Position numbers and translations under genes: made by a program. A stretch of DNA of 64,000 nucleotides from CAZMGV01 sp964565925 (lineage in GTDB: Bacteria > JAGRBM01 > JAHCIT01), in NCBI GenBank assembly GCA_964565925.1, contig CAZMGV010000009.1, positions 62,001 through 126,000 on the forward strand, written 5' to 3'. Positions within the stretch are counted from its first letter, which is position 1, and the number at the start of each line of letters is the position of its first letter. The notes below the pieces were generated by a model, which had not been told where the DNA came from, did no database searches, and worked only from the letters and a program-made list of their open reading frames with translations. Positions 42,766 to 50,030 of the stretch are shown in pieces.

Positions 42766-43599
42766 ATGAACTACTGGAAGGCCGGGTTCGACGATTTCGG
42801 GGCGCTGATCTTCGCCGCGTATATCCTCATCTCTGTCTACCAGGCGCTCACCAAGAAGCCGAAGGACGACGAAGAAGAGGGCGGCGACGAGGACGGGACG
42901 GAGAAACCCACTCCGTTCAAATGGGATGAAAGCATCGGCTACGACGCGCAGGGAAATCCGGTAAAGAAGCCGCCGTCTCGGATACCTCCGCCGGGAGCGA
43001 AACCACCCGAACCGAGAGGATCAACCAGCTACGAACCTCATACGCCTGATGACGGGTATCCAATTCCCAAAGATTCCCCGGCTCGTAACGACCCTTACGG
43101 AGTTCTGACAGGAAAAAAGCAACCTGCACCGCGTCCGGTTCCTGCGCCTCAGCCCCGGGCACAGACCCGGCCGGTTCCACCACTCCGGCCCGATCCCAGC
43201 CGCGGACTTCCGGATGCGAAGCGTTCCGAGGGCGAGATCACCCGGGCGAAGCGCGATACCGAACATACGCCGGTCAGGACCGACACGCGGCCCACCGACA
43301 GCGAGCACAAGGTCCGCCAGCGCCAGCCGGAGGTCGCCCGTTCCGAATGGAAAGACGTGTTCGCCGAGAGGGGCTCCACCGGGGCCGTTGACCGGGCCAG
43401 TGCCGCCCGGCGGGTTGCGGCCGCACTCAGGAAGGCTGCTCCCGCCGACCGGTCAGGAGAACGGTCCGGCGCAGATGTTCATCCCGGTGCAGAACTGGTC
43501 CGTCTGCTGAAGAACCCGCGCACGGTTTCGGCGGCTATTCTGGCCGCCGAAGTGCTGGGGCCGCCGGTCTCCAGACGGCATGGCCGCCGGTTCCGTTAA
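42766..43599 (+). CDS. FloA-linked unknown protein, disordered with C-terminal motif
   Basis: The 277-residue protein has a hydrophobic N-terminal segment (about 11-26), an acidic run (DDEEEGGDEDGTE), then roughly 200 residues of Pro/Arg/Lys/Asp-rich, probably disordered sequence. The only order-prone part is the last 35 residues, LVRLLKNPRTVSAAILAAEVLGPPVSRR. I recall similar short ...SEILGPP... endings on otherwise unlike proteins, but could not check. The position, 27 bases after floA, suggests a microdomain-associated adaptor. It starts at an ATG at 42766 with a weak ribosome site. Function unknown. Confidence 0.7.
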   Translation: MNYWKAGFDDFGALIFAAYILISVYQALTKKPKDDEEEGGDEDGTEKPTPFKWDESIGYDAQGNPVKKPPSRIPPPGAKPPEPRGSTSYEPHTPDDGYPIPKDSPARNDPYGVLTGKKQPAPRPVPAPQPRAQTRPVPPLRPDPSRGLPDAKRSEGEITRAKRDTEHTPVRTDTRPTDSEHKVRQRQPEVARSEWKDVFAERGSTGAVDRASAARRVAAALRKAAPADRSGERSGADVHPGAELVRLLKNPRTVSAAILAAEVLGPPVSRRHGRRFR

Positions 43600-43640
43600 G
43601 CCGCGAGTAACTCTCTGCCAGTAAGTCTCTGTAAGGCAGG

Positions 43641-43759
43641 GTGAGGCGCGGGGGAGGGGGTTCCCGAACCCGTACCCCGAAACTGCTGCAGCGGCACTGA
43701 CTCGGTGCAACCCAGGCAATAAGGGGTAGGGTTCGGGAACCCCCTCCCCCGCGCCTCAC
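43641..43759. repeat. Very long inverted repeat (37/38-base arms)
   Basis: Left arm 43641-43678 and right arm 43723-43759 are reverse complements along their whole length except for one extra base in the left arm. The arms begin GTGAGGCGCGGGGGAG and the 44-base middle has its own partial pairing (CTGCTGCAGCGGCA). It is too long and stable for an ordinary terminator and lacks a T-run. A MITE-type element, structured RNA or REP-like hairpin are options. It fills most of the 230-base gap between the floA operon and the MBL-fold gene. Confidence 0.85.
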
Positions 43760-43829
43760 AGATCAGCTAGAGAATTGAGCAGAGAAACAGTCCCGCAGGC
43801 GCACGCCGCGCGGCCGAACGGAGATACCC

Positions 43830-44960
43830 ATGCCGGAATTTGTGAGCTGGAAAAGCGAGACCAACCTTCAGCCGATCCAGAACTTCAAGGGGGCCCGCGA
43901 CTCGTCGGTCCCAAGCACCCGCCTCGAAGAGGTTCGCACCCGCGCCCGAAAGTTCCGCGAGGAGATGCTCTCCGGCGGGCAGGTGCTGTTCTACAAGACC
44001 TGCGAACTGGTCCGCGTGCCGTATCCCGTCCGGTACGCCTTCACCAACGTCTACACCCAGTCGATGCTCCAGACGCCGGTGATTCATATCGTGAACCGGC
44101 TATTCGTTGTCCAGTTCAAGTCGGCTGCCGGCGTGAAGACGCTGCTGTTCAGCCCGAGCGACGTGATGGCGAACGCCGAGACGCGGTTCTTCAAGCGGCT
44201 GGGCGGCGGCGAGATCGCCCGCATGGAAGGCAAGATCGGCGAAAAGTCGCCGGCGGGGTTCTTCAAGACGGGACTCCAGAAGGTCGTCGCGCCGCAGTCG
44301 CTGACCGTGGACCAGTGGGTGGCGAAGCTCGGCATCCGGCCCGAAAAAATTGACTACATCGCCTACGACCATCTACACACGCAGGACGTGCGCAACTGGC
44401 TGGGTTCGGACGGAAAGCCCGGTCTCTTCCCGAACGCGAAGCTGCTCATTCAGCGTGAGGAGTGGGATTCGGCGCAGGGGCTCGTGGCCCCGCAGCAGGA
44501 CTGGTACTGTCCCAACGGCACGAAGGGGCTCGACCCATCGAAAGTCGTGATGCTTGATTCGGACGTGCGGCTCGGAGAGGGCCTGGCGCTCGTGCGCACG
44601 CCCGGCCACACGATGGGCAACCACTCGCTGGTCGCACACACGCCCGAAGGGGTGATGGTCTCCAGCGAAAACGGTGTGGGTGCCGACGCCTACGCGCCGG
44701 AACATTCGAAGATCAACGCTGTTCGCAAATACGCCAGAAACACCAAAATGGAAGTGGTGCTGAACGGCAACACGCAGGAAAGCGGCCTCGAGCAGTACAT
44801 CTCCATGGTGGCCGAGAAGGAGATCGCGGGGCCGTCGAAGCGCAATCCGGAGTTCCCCAACACGGTTCCGTCGTCGGAGTTCAGCTCCTACTGGCTGTTC
44901 CCGGGCATCAAGCCCAGTTTCACGTTCGGCGATCTGGAGTTCGGCAAGCTCCAGAGCTGA
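43830..44960 (+). CDS. Metallo-beta-lactamase-fold hydrolase-like protein
   Basis: The 376-residue protein has a degenerate MBL core: YDHLHTQD (for HxHxDH) near 185, then TPGHTMGNHS near 262 with the downstream metal histidine, and a later SENGV. Metal binding therefore looks partial but plausible. The N-terminal 90 residues (FYKTCELVRVPYPVRYAFTN) are distinctive of a subgroup I cannot name. An ACGGAG site precedes the ATG. It is convergent with the Dyp peroxidase, 20 bases apart. Confidence 0.75.
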   Translation: MPEFVSWKSETNLQPIQNFKGARDSSVPSTRLEEVRTRARKFREEMLSGGQVLFYKTCELVRVPYPVRYAFTNVYTQSMLQTPVIHIVNRLFVVQFKSAAGVKTLLFSPSDVMANAETRFFKRLGGGEIARMEGKIGEKSPAGFFKTGLQKVVAPQSLTVDQWVAKLGIRPEKIDYIAYDHLHTQDVRNWLGSDGKPGLFPNAKLLIQREEWDSAQGLVAPQQDWYCPNGTKGLDPSKVVMLDSDVRLGEGLALVRTPGHTMGNHSLVAHTPEGVMVSSENGVGADAYAPEHSKINAVRKYARNTKMEVVLNGNTQESGLEQYISMVAEKEIAGPSKRNPEFPNTVPSSEFSSYWLFPGIKPSFTFGDLEFGKLQS

Positions 44961-44979
44961 GTTTCCGTTAATTCGAAAG

Positions 44980-45882
44980 TCAGAGTGCTTTCAGCCAGTC
45001 CACGGACGGCGCGAAGAAGTTCGCCCCGGTGACGGGCTTCGAGAACTCCATCAGCCGGTCATGTTTGCCGTCGCCGCTCGTCCCCATCATGCGGGCAAGC
45101 ATTTTGTGCGGGATCGACGGAGTCTTCGAATAGGCGACAAAAAAGAGCCCCGCTTCGGTGGTCGTTCCGTAGGGGAAACTGTGCCGAAGGATCTGGAGCT
45201 CGGCTCCGTTCTCCTCGATCACGACGCGATCCACATGTGACTGGCTGGTCAGGGGGTCGAGCTGGACGCTTTTCGCCTTGGTCCGGCCGATTATCCGTTC
45301 CTGCATCTTGACAGACTGACGGTTCCAGCCGGCGAGATCGTGAATATAGCGCTGCGTATAGACGTAGCTTCCGCCGGCGAAATCGGGGTCTTCGCCGCTC
45401 ACCAGTGCAGCCGAAGCGCGTTCCCGCCCTGAGGGGTTCTCTGTTCCGTCGATGAAACCCGTGAGATCCCGGGAGTCCAGATGACAGAACCCGTGCACTT
45501 CGGTGGTGACCGTGGCGCGTGGGCCCAGTCCGGCGACGATCTCGCTGGCAAGGCGGAAGTTCAGGTCATGGCGTTTCGAGGTGAGGTGAATAAAAAGATC
45601 GCCGTGAGTGGCCGGTGCGGTAAACCGGCCGGAGCGGATGGCCTTGAAGGGCGCCAGTTCCTTCGGCATTGGCCCAAGGCCCGCCTTCTTCCAGAACCCG
45701 TGTCCGATGGCGACCGACGAGCCGAGCTTTGCGGATTTCTCAAGGGCGTCCGGTTTAAGCAGCCGTGCAGCGGTCTCGCTGACGGCGTTCTTCCCGTCGC
45801 TGGACGGTTTCTTCACGTTCAGGACCAGAAACAGCGCGAACGGACCGGGGGACGGAAGAACGACGGACTGGGGTTTGGACAT
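44980..45882 (-). CDS. Dyp-type heme peroxidase
   Basis: The 300-residue protein has the Dyp signature GFIDGTENP near 149 (with the distal Asp), the proximal-histidine segment SHVDRV near 224, and the arginine-bearing LRHSFPYGT near 242. Dyp peroxidases use H2O2 to oxidise dyes, lignin fragments or other donors, often as encapsulin cargo. No encapsulin gene is adjacent and no Tat signal is visible, so it is probably cytoplasmic. The ATG at 45882 follows CGGAG. A 6-4-6 dyad lies 58 bases upstream. Confidence 0.92.
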   Translation of the reverse strand: MSKPQSVVLPSPGPFALFLVLNVKKPSSDGKNAVSETAARLLKPDALEKSAKLGSSVAIGHGFWKKAGLGPMPKELAPFKAIRSGRFTAPATHGDLFIHLTSKRHDLNFRLASEIVAGLGPRATVTTEVHGFCHLDSRDLTGFIDGTENPSGRERASAALVSGEDPDFAGGSYVYTQRYIHDLAGWNRQSVKMQERIIGRTKAKSVQLDPLTSQSHVDRVVIEENGAELQILRHSFPYGTTTEAGLFFVAYSKTPSIPHKMLARMMGTSGDGKHDRLMEFSKPVTGANFFAPSVDWLKAL

Positions 45883-45939
45883 GGTTTTCTCCGTACAGGC
45901 CAACTGGGTTTCACTTTATTCTTTCGTACCGGGAGAAAA

Positions 45940-45955
45940 GATGACAACCGTCATC
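45940..45955. promoter_or_regulatory. Dyad GATGAC-AACC-GTCATC upstream of the Dyp gene
   Basis: Perfect 6-base arms around a 4-base spacer, 58-73 bases before the peroxidase start. It could be an operator for that gene; it does not resemble the PerR-type boxes nearby. Confidence 0.35.
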
Positions 45956-45967
45956 CGTACAGACGGA

Positions 45968-46007
45968 CCCCTTCCTGCCGCCTGGATACCGGGAGACAGG
46001 AAGGGGC
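45968..46007 (-). terminator. Hairpin after the rubredoxin gene
   Basis: CCCCTTCCTG and CAGGAAGGGG form a perfect 10-base stem with a roughly 20-base loop, just past the rubredoxin stop. There is no T-run, so it may instead protect the mRNA end. Confidence 0.45.
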
Positions 46008-46016
46008 GGGCGTAAT

Positions 46017-46178
46017 TCAGCCTTTGACCGGCTCGAAGTCCGACTTGCTGACGCCGCACTGCGGGCAGACCCAGTCGTCCGGGATCTTTTCGAACGGCGT
46101 GCCGGGCGCGATGCCGGAGTCGGGATCACCCGCGGCCGGATCGTAGATGTATCCGCAGACGATACATTCGTACTTCAT
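46017..46178 (-). CDS. Rubredoxin
   Basis: The 53-residue protein has the two metal-binding knuckles CIVCGYIYDP (C5, C8) and CPQCGVSKSDF (C38, C41), matching rubredoxin in full length. It carries electrons to rubrerythrin-type peroxidases. The ATG overlaps the rubrerythrin stop (ATGA) and has GGGAGGTG upstream. Together they replace the usual single fused rubrerythrin. Confidence 0.95.
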   Translation of the reverse strand: MKYECIVCGYIYDPAAGDPDSGIAPGTPFEKIPDDWVCPQCGVSKSDFEPVKG

Positions 46179-46651
46179 CTGGCACCTCCCTGGACGCCTT
46201 CCAGGGCGGCCTTGTACCGGGCCGCGTGACGGGCCTCGACCTTGGTGAGCGCGCCGAATCGCTTTTCGGCCTTGGCGAGCGCGTCCTTGAACATGGCCGC
46301 GTGATCGGCGGACTCGGTCTTCTGTCCGGCGAACTCGGCGGCTGCCGCCTGGTCCTTTTCGGCATGGGCGGTCTTCTCGAACTCCGGGTACATGTGGTTG
46401 GTCTCGTACAGTTCGCCCTCCATGGCGATCCGGAGGATGTCCGCGACGGAGAGTTTCTCCGGCGGGTAGATCAGCTCCAGATGGCCGAAGGCGTGGTGGG
46501 TCTCCTGCGCGGCGGTGTCTTCGAACAGCTTCGCCACCTCTTCATTGCCTTTCTCGCGGGCGAGTCTGGCGAAGTAGAGGTATTTCCGGTTCGCCATCGA
46601 TTCACCGGCGAAGGCGGCTTCGAGGTTTTTAGGGGTCTGTTGCTGGGTCAT
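46175..46651 (-). CDS. Rubrerythrin (ferritin-like domain only)
   Basis: The 158-residue protein has the four-helix di-iron pattern: E-x-MANRKYLYFA near 17, QETHHAFGHLE near 50, ELYETNHMYPEFEKTAHAE near 80, and ESADHAAMFKDAL. There is no C-terminal rubredoxin knuckle domain; that is encoded by the next, overlapping gene. Rubrerythrins reduce H2O2 in anaerobes and microaerophiles. A perR-type box lies between its -35 and -10 (TTGTCC/TAGTTT), and an AGAAGGAG site precedes the ATG. Confidence 0.92.
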   Translation of the reverse strand: MTQQQTPKNLEAAFAGESMANRKYLYFARLAREKGNEEVAKLFEDTAAQETHHAFGHLELIYPPEKLSVADILRIAMEGELYETNHMYPEFEKTAHAEKDQAAAAEFAGQKTESADHAAMFKDALAKAEKRFGALTKVEARHAARYKAALEGVQGGAR

Positions 46652-46682
46652 GGGCTTCTCCTTCTTTATATGGCTACTAAAA

Positions 46683-46697
46683 CTAGACTTTGTCTAA
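46683..46697. promoter_or_regulatory. PerR-type box in the rubrerythrin promoter
   Basis: The minus strand reads TTAGACAAAGTCTAG, a 7-1-7 dyad nearly identical to the box at 47151-47165. It sits inside a minus-strand promoter (TTGTCC, 17 bases, TAGTTT), an ideal repression position. Confidence 0.75.
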
Positions 46698-46729
46698 ATA
46701 CAGGACAAAAAATATATGATCTGCGCCGC

Positions 46730-47143
46730 TCAGGTGCGCCGGAAGCTTTTCTCCTTGCGGCCGCGCAGCACCACCTGGTACTCACGGATATTGAACCCCT
46801 TGAGCGCCGCGACGTTCTTCACCTCAAGGGCGTTCCAGGGAATGTCGTGAATGGCGCCGCTGGTTTCATCAACGAAGTGGTGGTGCGGCTCGATCATCGG
46901 GTCGAACACGACCTTGCCTTCCGACAGGATCAGCTCCTTCAGGAGGCCCGCTTCCACGAACAGGTTGAGCGTGTTGTAGACCGTCGCCCGCGAGATCATG
47001 GGCAGGTTCTTCTTCGACTCTTCCCACACCAGATCGGCGGAGGGGTGCGCGTCCGTCCACAGGACATATTCCGCCACGGCCAGCCGCTGCGCGGAGGGCT
47101 GGATGCCGTGCTCTTTCAGTTTATGTCCGGTTTCGGGCTTCAT
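46730..47143 (-). CDS. perR: PerR/Irr-like Fur-family regulator without structural zinc cysteines
   Basis: The 137-residue protein has the Fur-family winged helix (SAQRLAVAEYVL, then MISRATVYNTLNLFVEAGLL) and the metal-sensing PHHHFVDETSGAIHDI near 94. It has no cysteine at all, so the usual CxxC zinc site is absent, as in Irr and some deltaproteobacterial PerR proteins. The box over its own promoter and the same box before rubrerythrin mark it as their peroxide- (or iron/heme-) responsive repressor. The ATG is very close to the predicted transcription start. Confidence 0.85.
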   Translation of the reverse strand: MKPETGHKLKEHGIQPSAQRLAVAEYVLWTDAHPSADLVWEESKKNLPMISRATVYNTLNLFVEAGLLKELILSEGKVVFDPMIEPHHHFVDETSGAIHDIPWNALEVKNVAALKGFNIREYQVVLRGRKEKSFRRT

Positions 47144-47150
47144 TCCGAGA

Positions 47151-47181
47151 TTAGACTAAGTCTAAATCGGGAGAGTGTCAA
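47151..47181 (-). promoter_or_regulatory. perR promoter with overlapping autoregulatory box
   Basis: The minus strand has a consensus TTGACA (47176-47181), a 17-base spacer and TAGTCT; the perfect dyad TTAGACT-A-AGTCTAA (47151-47165) covers the -10. The leader before the perR ATG would be only a few bases. Confidence 0.75.
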
Positions 47182-47206
47182 GGGGAGAGGGGCATCCCGG
47201 CACCCC

Positions 47207-48049
47207 TCATCCCACATCCAGCGCGATATCGATCTGGCGGGCGGAGTGGGTGAGTGCGCCGACGCTGATGAGGTCGACGCCGGTCAAGGCGATGTCGCCG
47301 ACGGTGGTGAGGTTCACGCCGCCGGAGGCCTCGGTGCGGGCGCGGGTGCCGATCATGGAGACCGCTTTTTTCAAGTCAGCGGTGGAAAAGTTATCCAGCA
47401 GAATGGAGTCCGCCCCGGCGTCCAGAGCTTCGGGGATCTGATCGAGGCGGTCCACTTCGCAGGTGATCGTGGCGGTGTGGGGGATCTTGAGGCGCAGACT
47501 GCGGATCGCCTCGCGGATGGAACCCGCCGCCGCGATGTGGTTGTCTTTGAGCAGCGCTGCGTCGAACAGGCCGAACCGGTGATTGACGCCGCCGCCGACC
47601 GTCACCGCGTATTTCTCCAGGGACCGGAGCAGCGGCGTCGTCTTGCGGGTGTCGGTGATCCGGGCCCTGGTGTGTTTCACCTTCTGAACGAAAGCATCGG
47701 TGAGTGTCGCAACCCCGGTCATGTGGCGCAGGAAGTTAAGCGCCGTGCGCTCGGCGGCCAGCACCGCCGCCGCGTGACCGTTTACGTAGGCGAGCTGCGT
47801 ACCGGCCTCGAAGTGCGAGCCCTCGGGGACCATCGTTCCAGACGCGACCGCCGGATCGAGCCGGGTGAACACCCGCAGCGCCACGTTCATCCCGGCGAGC
47901 ACGCCCGGTTCCCGGGCGACGAACTTGGCGCTCAGCGTTTGCGACGGGCTGAAGACCGCCTGCGAGGTGATGTCGCCGGCCAGACCCAGGTCTTCGGCAA
48001 GCGCCGCGTCGATCAGTGCGTCTATCTGGCGCCAGTTGAGAAGCTGCAT
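47207..48049 (-). CDS. nadC: Quinolinate phosphoribosyltransferase (NadC)
   Basis: The 280-residue enzyme converts quinolinate and PRPP to nicotinate mononucleotide in de novo NAD synthesis. It shows EDLGLAGDIT, ERTALNFLRHMTGVAT, TRKTTPLLRSLEKYAV, HRFGLFDAALLKDNH and the phosphate-binding end SGGVNLTTV...VGALTHS. The ATG at 48049 has AGGGTG upstream and gives the normal length; an upstream TTG at 48070 would overlap the methylase stop. It is last in an operon after the dehydrogenase and DNA methylase genes. nadA and nadB are not in the window. Confidence 0.93.
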   Translation of the reverse strand: MQLLNWRQIDALIDAALAEDLGLAGDITSQAVFSPSQTLSAKFVAREPGVLAGMNVALRVFTRLDPAVASGTMVPEGSHFEAGTQLAYVNGHAAAVLAAERTALNFLRHMTGVATLTDAFVQKVKHTRARITDTRKTTPLLRSLEKYAVTVGGGVNHRFGLFDAALLKDNHIAAAGSIREAIRSLRLKIPHTATITCEVDRLDQIPEALDAGADSILLDNFSTADLKKAVSMIGTRARTEASGGVNLTTVGDIALTGVDLISVGALTHSARQIDIALDVG

Positions 48050-48066
48050 ATCCACACCCTGATATT

Positions 48067-49002
48067 TCAACTGGCGTCCCGGCGCAACACCAAAATGTTC
48101 TGGTGCGCGATATTGGGGACGAACGCCTTGGGATAGCCGTAGGGCCGAAGTCGCGTTCCGGGCACATACCAGACGAATTCGCCCTTCAGCGTCCAGCCGG
48201 TGCGGGCGGCCTCGTCGCCTACGCGGGCGGCCACGTTAATGTAGCGGCCGTCCTGGTAGGCGTTCCTGAGGATCACGAGCCCGTAGCCCCCCGGTTTCAC
48301 CGCCTTGAGCAGAAGTCCGAGAATGTCCTTAAGCCCGGCAAAGAAGGTCTCGAAATCTCCTGAATTGGAGAGATCGCCCTCCAGTACGGAGAATTTCGCC
48401 AGATCGGTCCGGCGCAGCGAGTGCTTCATCGACTCGTTCGTCGGCTTCACCACGCACATGGTTCGCTCGAAATTGAGCCCGTAGGGCGGATCGGTGGCGA
48501 CGAGATCGGCGAAGCCGTTGCCCCGTTCCGCAAGGAGGTCTTTCAGCACTGCGCGTGCGTCGCCTTCGATGACGGGGAAGGGCGCGAGCTTTTCCCGTTC
48601 GCAGACGGCCCGGTAGATGGCCGGCCATTCAGGATTGATTTCGATACCGAGCGCGGTACGGCCCGCTTTTGCCGCGCCCAGCAGGGTGCCACCGACTCCG
48701 GCAAACGGGTCCAGCACCAGATCGCCCGGTTTGGTGAAGAGCCGGATCAGATCGGCCATCAGGCCGGGCGGCTTATTGCCGCCGTGCTTCTTGCGCAGGT
48801 CGTGGCCCAGTTCGTGCGGGTAGGCCTTGTCGATCAGCGACCGCGACCAGTAGAGCCATTCGGCGCCGGTGAGATCGTTGAGTGTATTGCGGGGGTGCAC
48901 GGTCCGGGGTTTGGCCGGGCCAGTTGCCGGCTTGGTGCGCTTGGCTGACCTGCCGGCCCTTTTTGCAGCCGCCGCCGGTTTTGCAGCCTTCAGGGTTGCC
49001 AC
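48067..49002 (-). CDS. Orphan DNA amino-methyltransferase (N6-A/N4-C type)
   Basis: The 311-residue protein has motif I DPFAGVGGTLLGA near 98 before motif IV TDPPYGL near 170, the alpha/gamma order of amino-methyltransferases, with the N-terminal YPHELGHDLRKKHGGNKPPGLMADLIRLFTKPGD typical of DNA N6-adenine or N4-cytosine enzymes. The first 35 residues are Ala/Lys/Arg/Pro-rich, like a histone-H1 tail, and may bind DNA. No restriction endonuclease is adjacent. GTG start at 49002, two bases past the dehydrogenase stop; nadC follows. Confidence 0.83.
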   Translation of the reverse strand: MATLKAAKPAAAAKRAGRSAKRTKPATGPAKPRTVHPRNTLNDLTGAEWLYWSRSLIDKAYPHELGHDLRKKHGGNKPPGLMADLIRLFTKPGDLVLDPFAGVGGTLLGAAKAGRTALGIEINPEWPAIYRAVCEREKLAPFPVIEGDARAVLKDLLAERGNGFADLVATDPPYGLNFERTMCVVKPTNESMKHSLRRTDLAKFSVLEGDLSNSGDFETFFAGLKDILGLLLKAVKPGGYGLVILRNAYQDGRYINVAARVGDEAARTGWTLKGEFVWYVPGTRLRPYGYPKAFVPNIAHQNILVLRRDAS

Positions 49003-49004
49003 AA

Positions 49005-49976
49005 TCAGGCTACCCGGTTCTTCGGTTCGCGGCCTTCAAGCGTGTCGATAATTGCCTGTGCGCAGAGCTCGCCCATTTTCGCACGGGTTTCCCGCGTGGC
49101 GCTTCCGATATGCGGCGCGAGCACGGCGTTATCCAGCTCCGCAAGTCCCGGAGCCAGAACCGGTTCCTTCTCGAACACATCGAGCCCGGCGCCGAAGATC
49201 TTGCGGTTACGCAGGACGTCCACCAGAGCGTGTTCGTCGATCACCTGTCCGCGGGCCGTGTTGATGAGAATGGCATCCGGTTTCAGCAGCGCCAGGCGTT
49301 CCCGTGACAGGAGGCCGTTCGATTCGGGATTGAGCGGTGTGTGGATGCTGATGACATCGGAGGCACTGAGCAGTTCTTCGAGAGACAGCTTCTTTGCACT
49401 CAGCGCGGCCGCGTGGGGCGAGTCGTGGCGGTTGAAATAGCAGATGTCCATGCCGAACGCCTTCGCGCGGCGGGCAAACGCTGCGCCGATACGGCCCAGC
49501 CCGATGATCCCGCACTGCTTGCCCGTGAGCTCTACGCCCAGAAGCATATCCGGTGCCCACCCCTTGAACCTGCCTTCCGCCATCATCCGGTGGCCTTCAA
49601 TGATCCGGCGCGACACGGCGAGCAGCAGCGAGAACGCCAGTTCCGCTGTGGCCTCGGTCAGCACATCGGGTGTGTTGCAGACCCGGATCCCGCGTTCTTT
49701 GCAGCAGGCCGTGTCGATATTATTGAACCCGACCGCGAACGTGGCGAGAACCTTCAGCCTGGCGGCGCCTTCGAGCACGGACCGGTTAAACGGGTCCGAC
49801 AGCATGCCCAGCACGGCATCGGCCCCGGCAATGGCGGTCTTGAGTTCCGCTTCCGTCCGGATCCCGGACGGCGGCAGGACGGTGACATCGAACTTCTTTT
49901 CGAGCATCTCCACGCCGGAGCCCGGTACGCGGGAGGTGACAATGACTCTGGGTTTATCCGCGGATTTGTCTGGCAT
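49005..49976 (-). CDS. D-2-hydroxyacid dehydrogenase (glyoxylate/hydroxypyruvate reductase type)
   Basis: The 323-residue NAD(P)-dependent enzyme has GLGRIGAAFARRAKAFG near 160, NTARGQVID with the catalytic Arg near 240, the GLDVFEKEP glutamate, and APHIGSAT with the catalytic His. Relatives reduce glyoxylate, hydroxypyruvate or 2-keto acids. Residues FNRHDSP after strand 2 favour NADP(H). It leads an operon with the DNA methylase and nadC, with no obvious pathway link. Confidence 0.92.
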   Translation of the reverse strand: MPDKSADKPRVIVTSRVPGSGVEMLEKKFDVTVLPPSGIRTEAELKTAIAGADAVLGMLSDPFNRSVLEGAARLKVLATFAVGFNNIDTACCKERGIRVCNTPDVLTEATAELAFSLLLAVSRRIIEGHRMMAEGRFKGWAPDMLLGVELTGKQCGIIGLGRIGAAFARRAKAFGMDICYFNRHDSPHAAALSAKKLSLEELLSASDVISIHTPLNPESNGLLSRERLALLKPDAILINTARGQVIDEHALVDVLRNRKIFGAGLDVFEKEPVLAPGLAELDNAVLAPHIGSATRETRAKMGELCAQAIIDTLEGREPKNRVA

Positions 49977-50030
49977 AACTGCTGCACAGCTATAGCACGG
50001 ACAGACGGTTTTGGAATCCGGAGACCGGGT

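Noticed and set aside
43641..43759. An integron attC site
   Set aside because: The arms are far more perfect than attC sites, and no integron integrase or cassette array is nearby.
46226..48136. A 636-residue plus-strand frame spanning rubrerythrin, perR and nadC
   Set aside because: It crosses three well-supported minus-strand genes and their promoter boxes.
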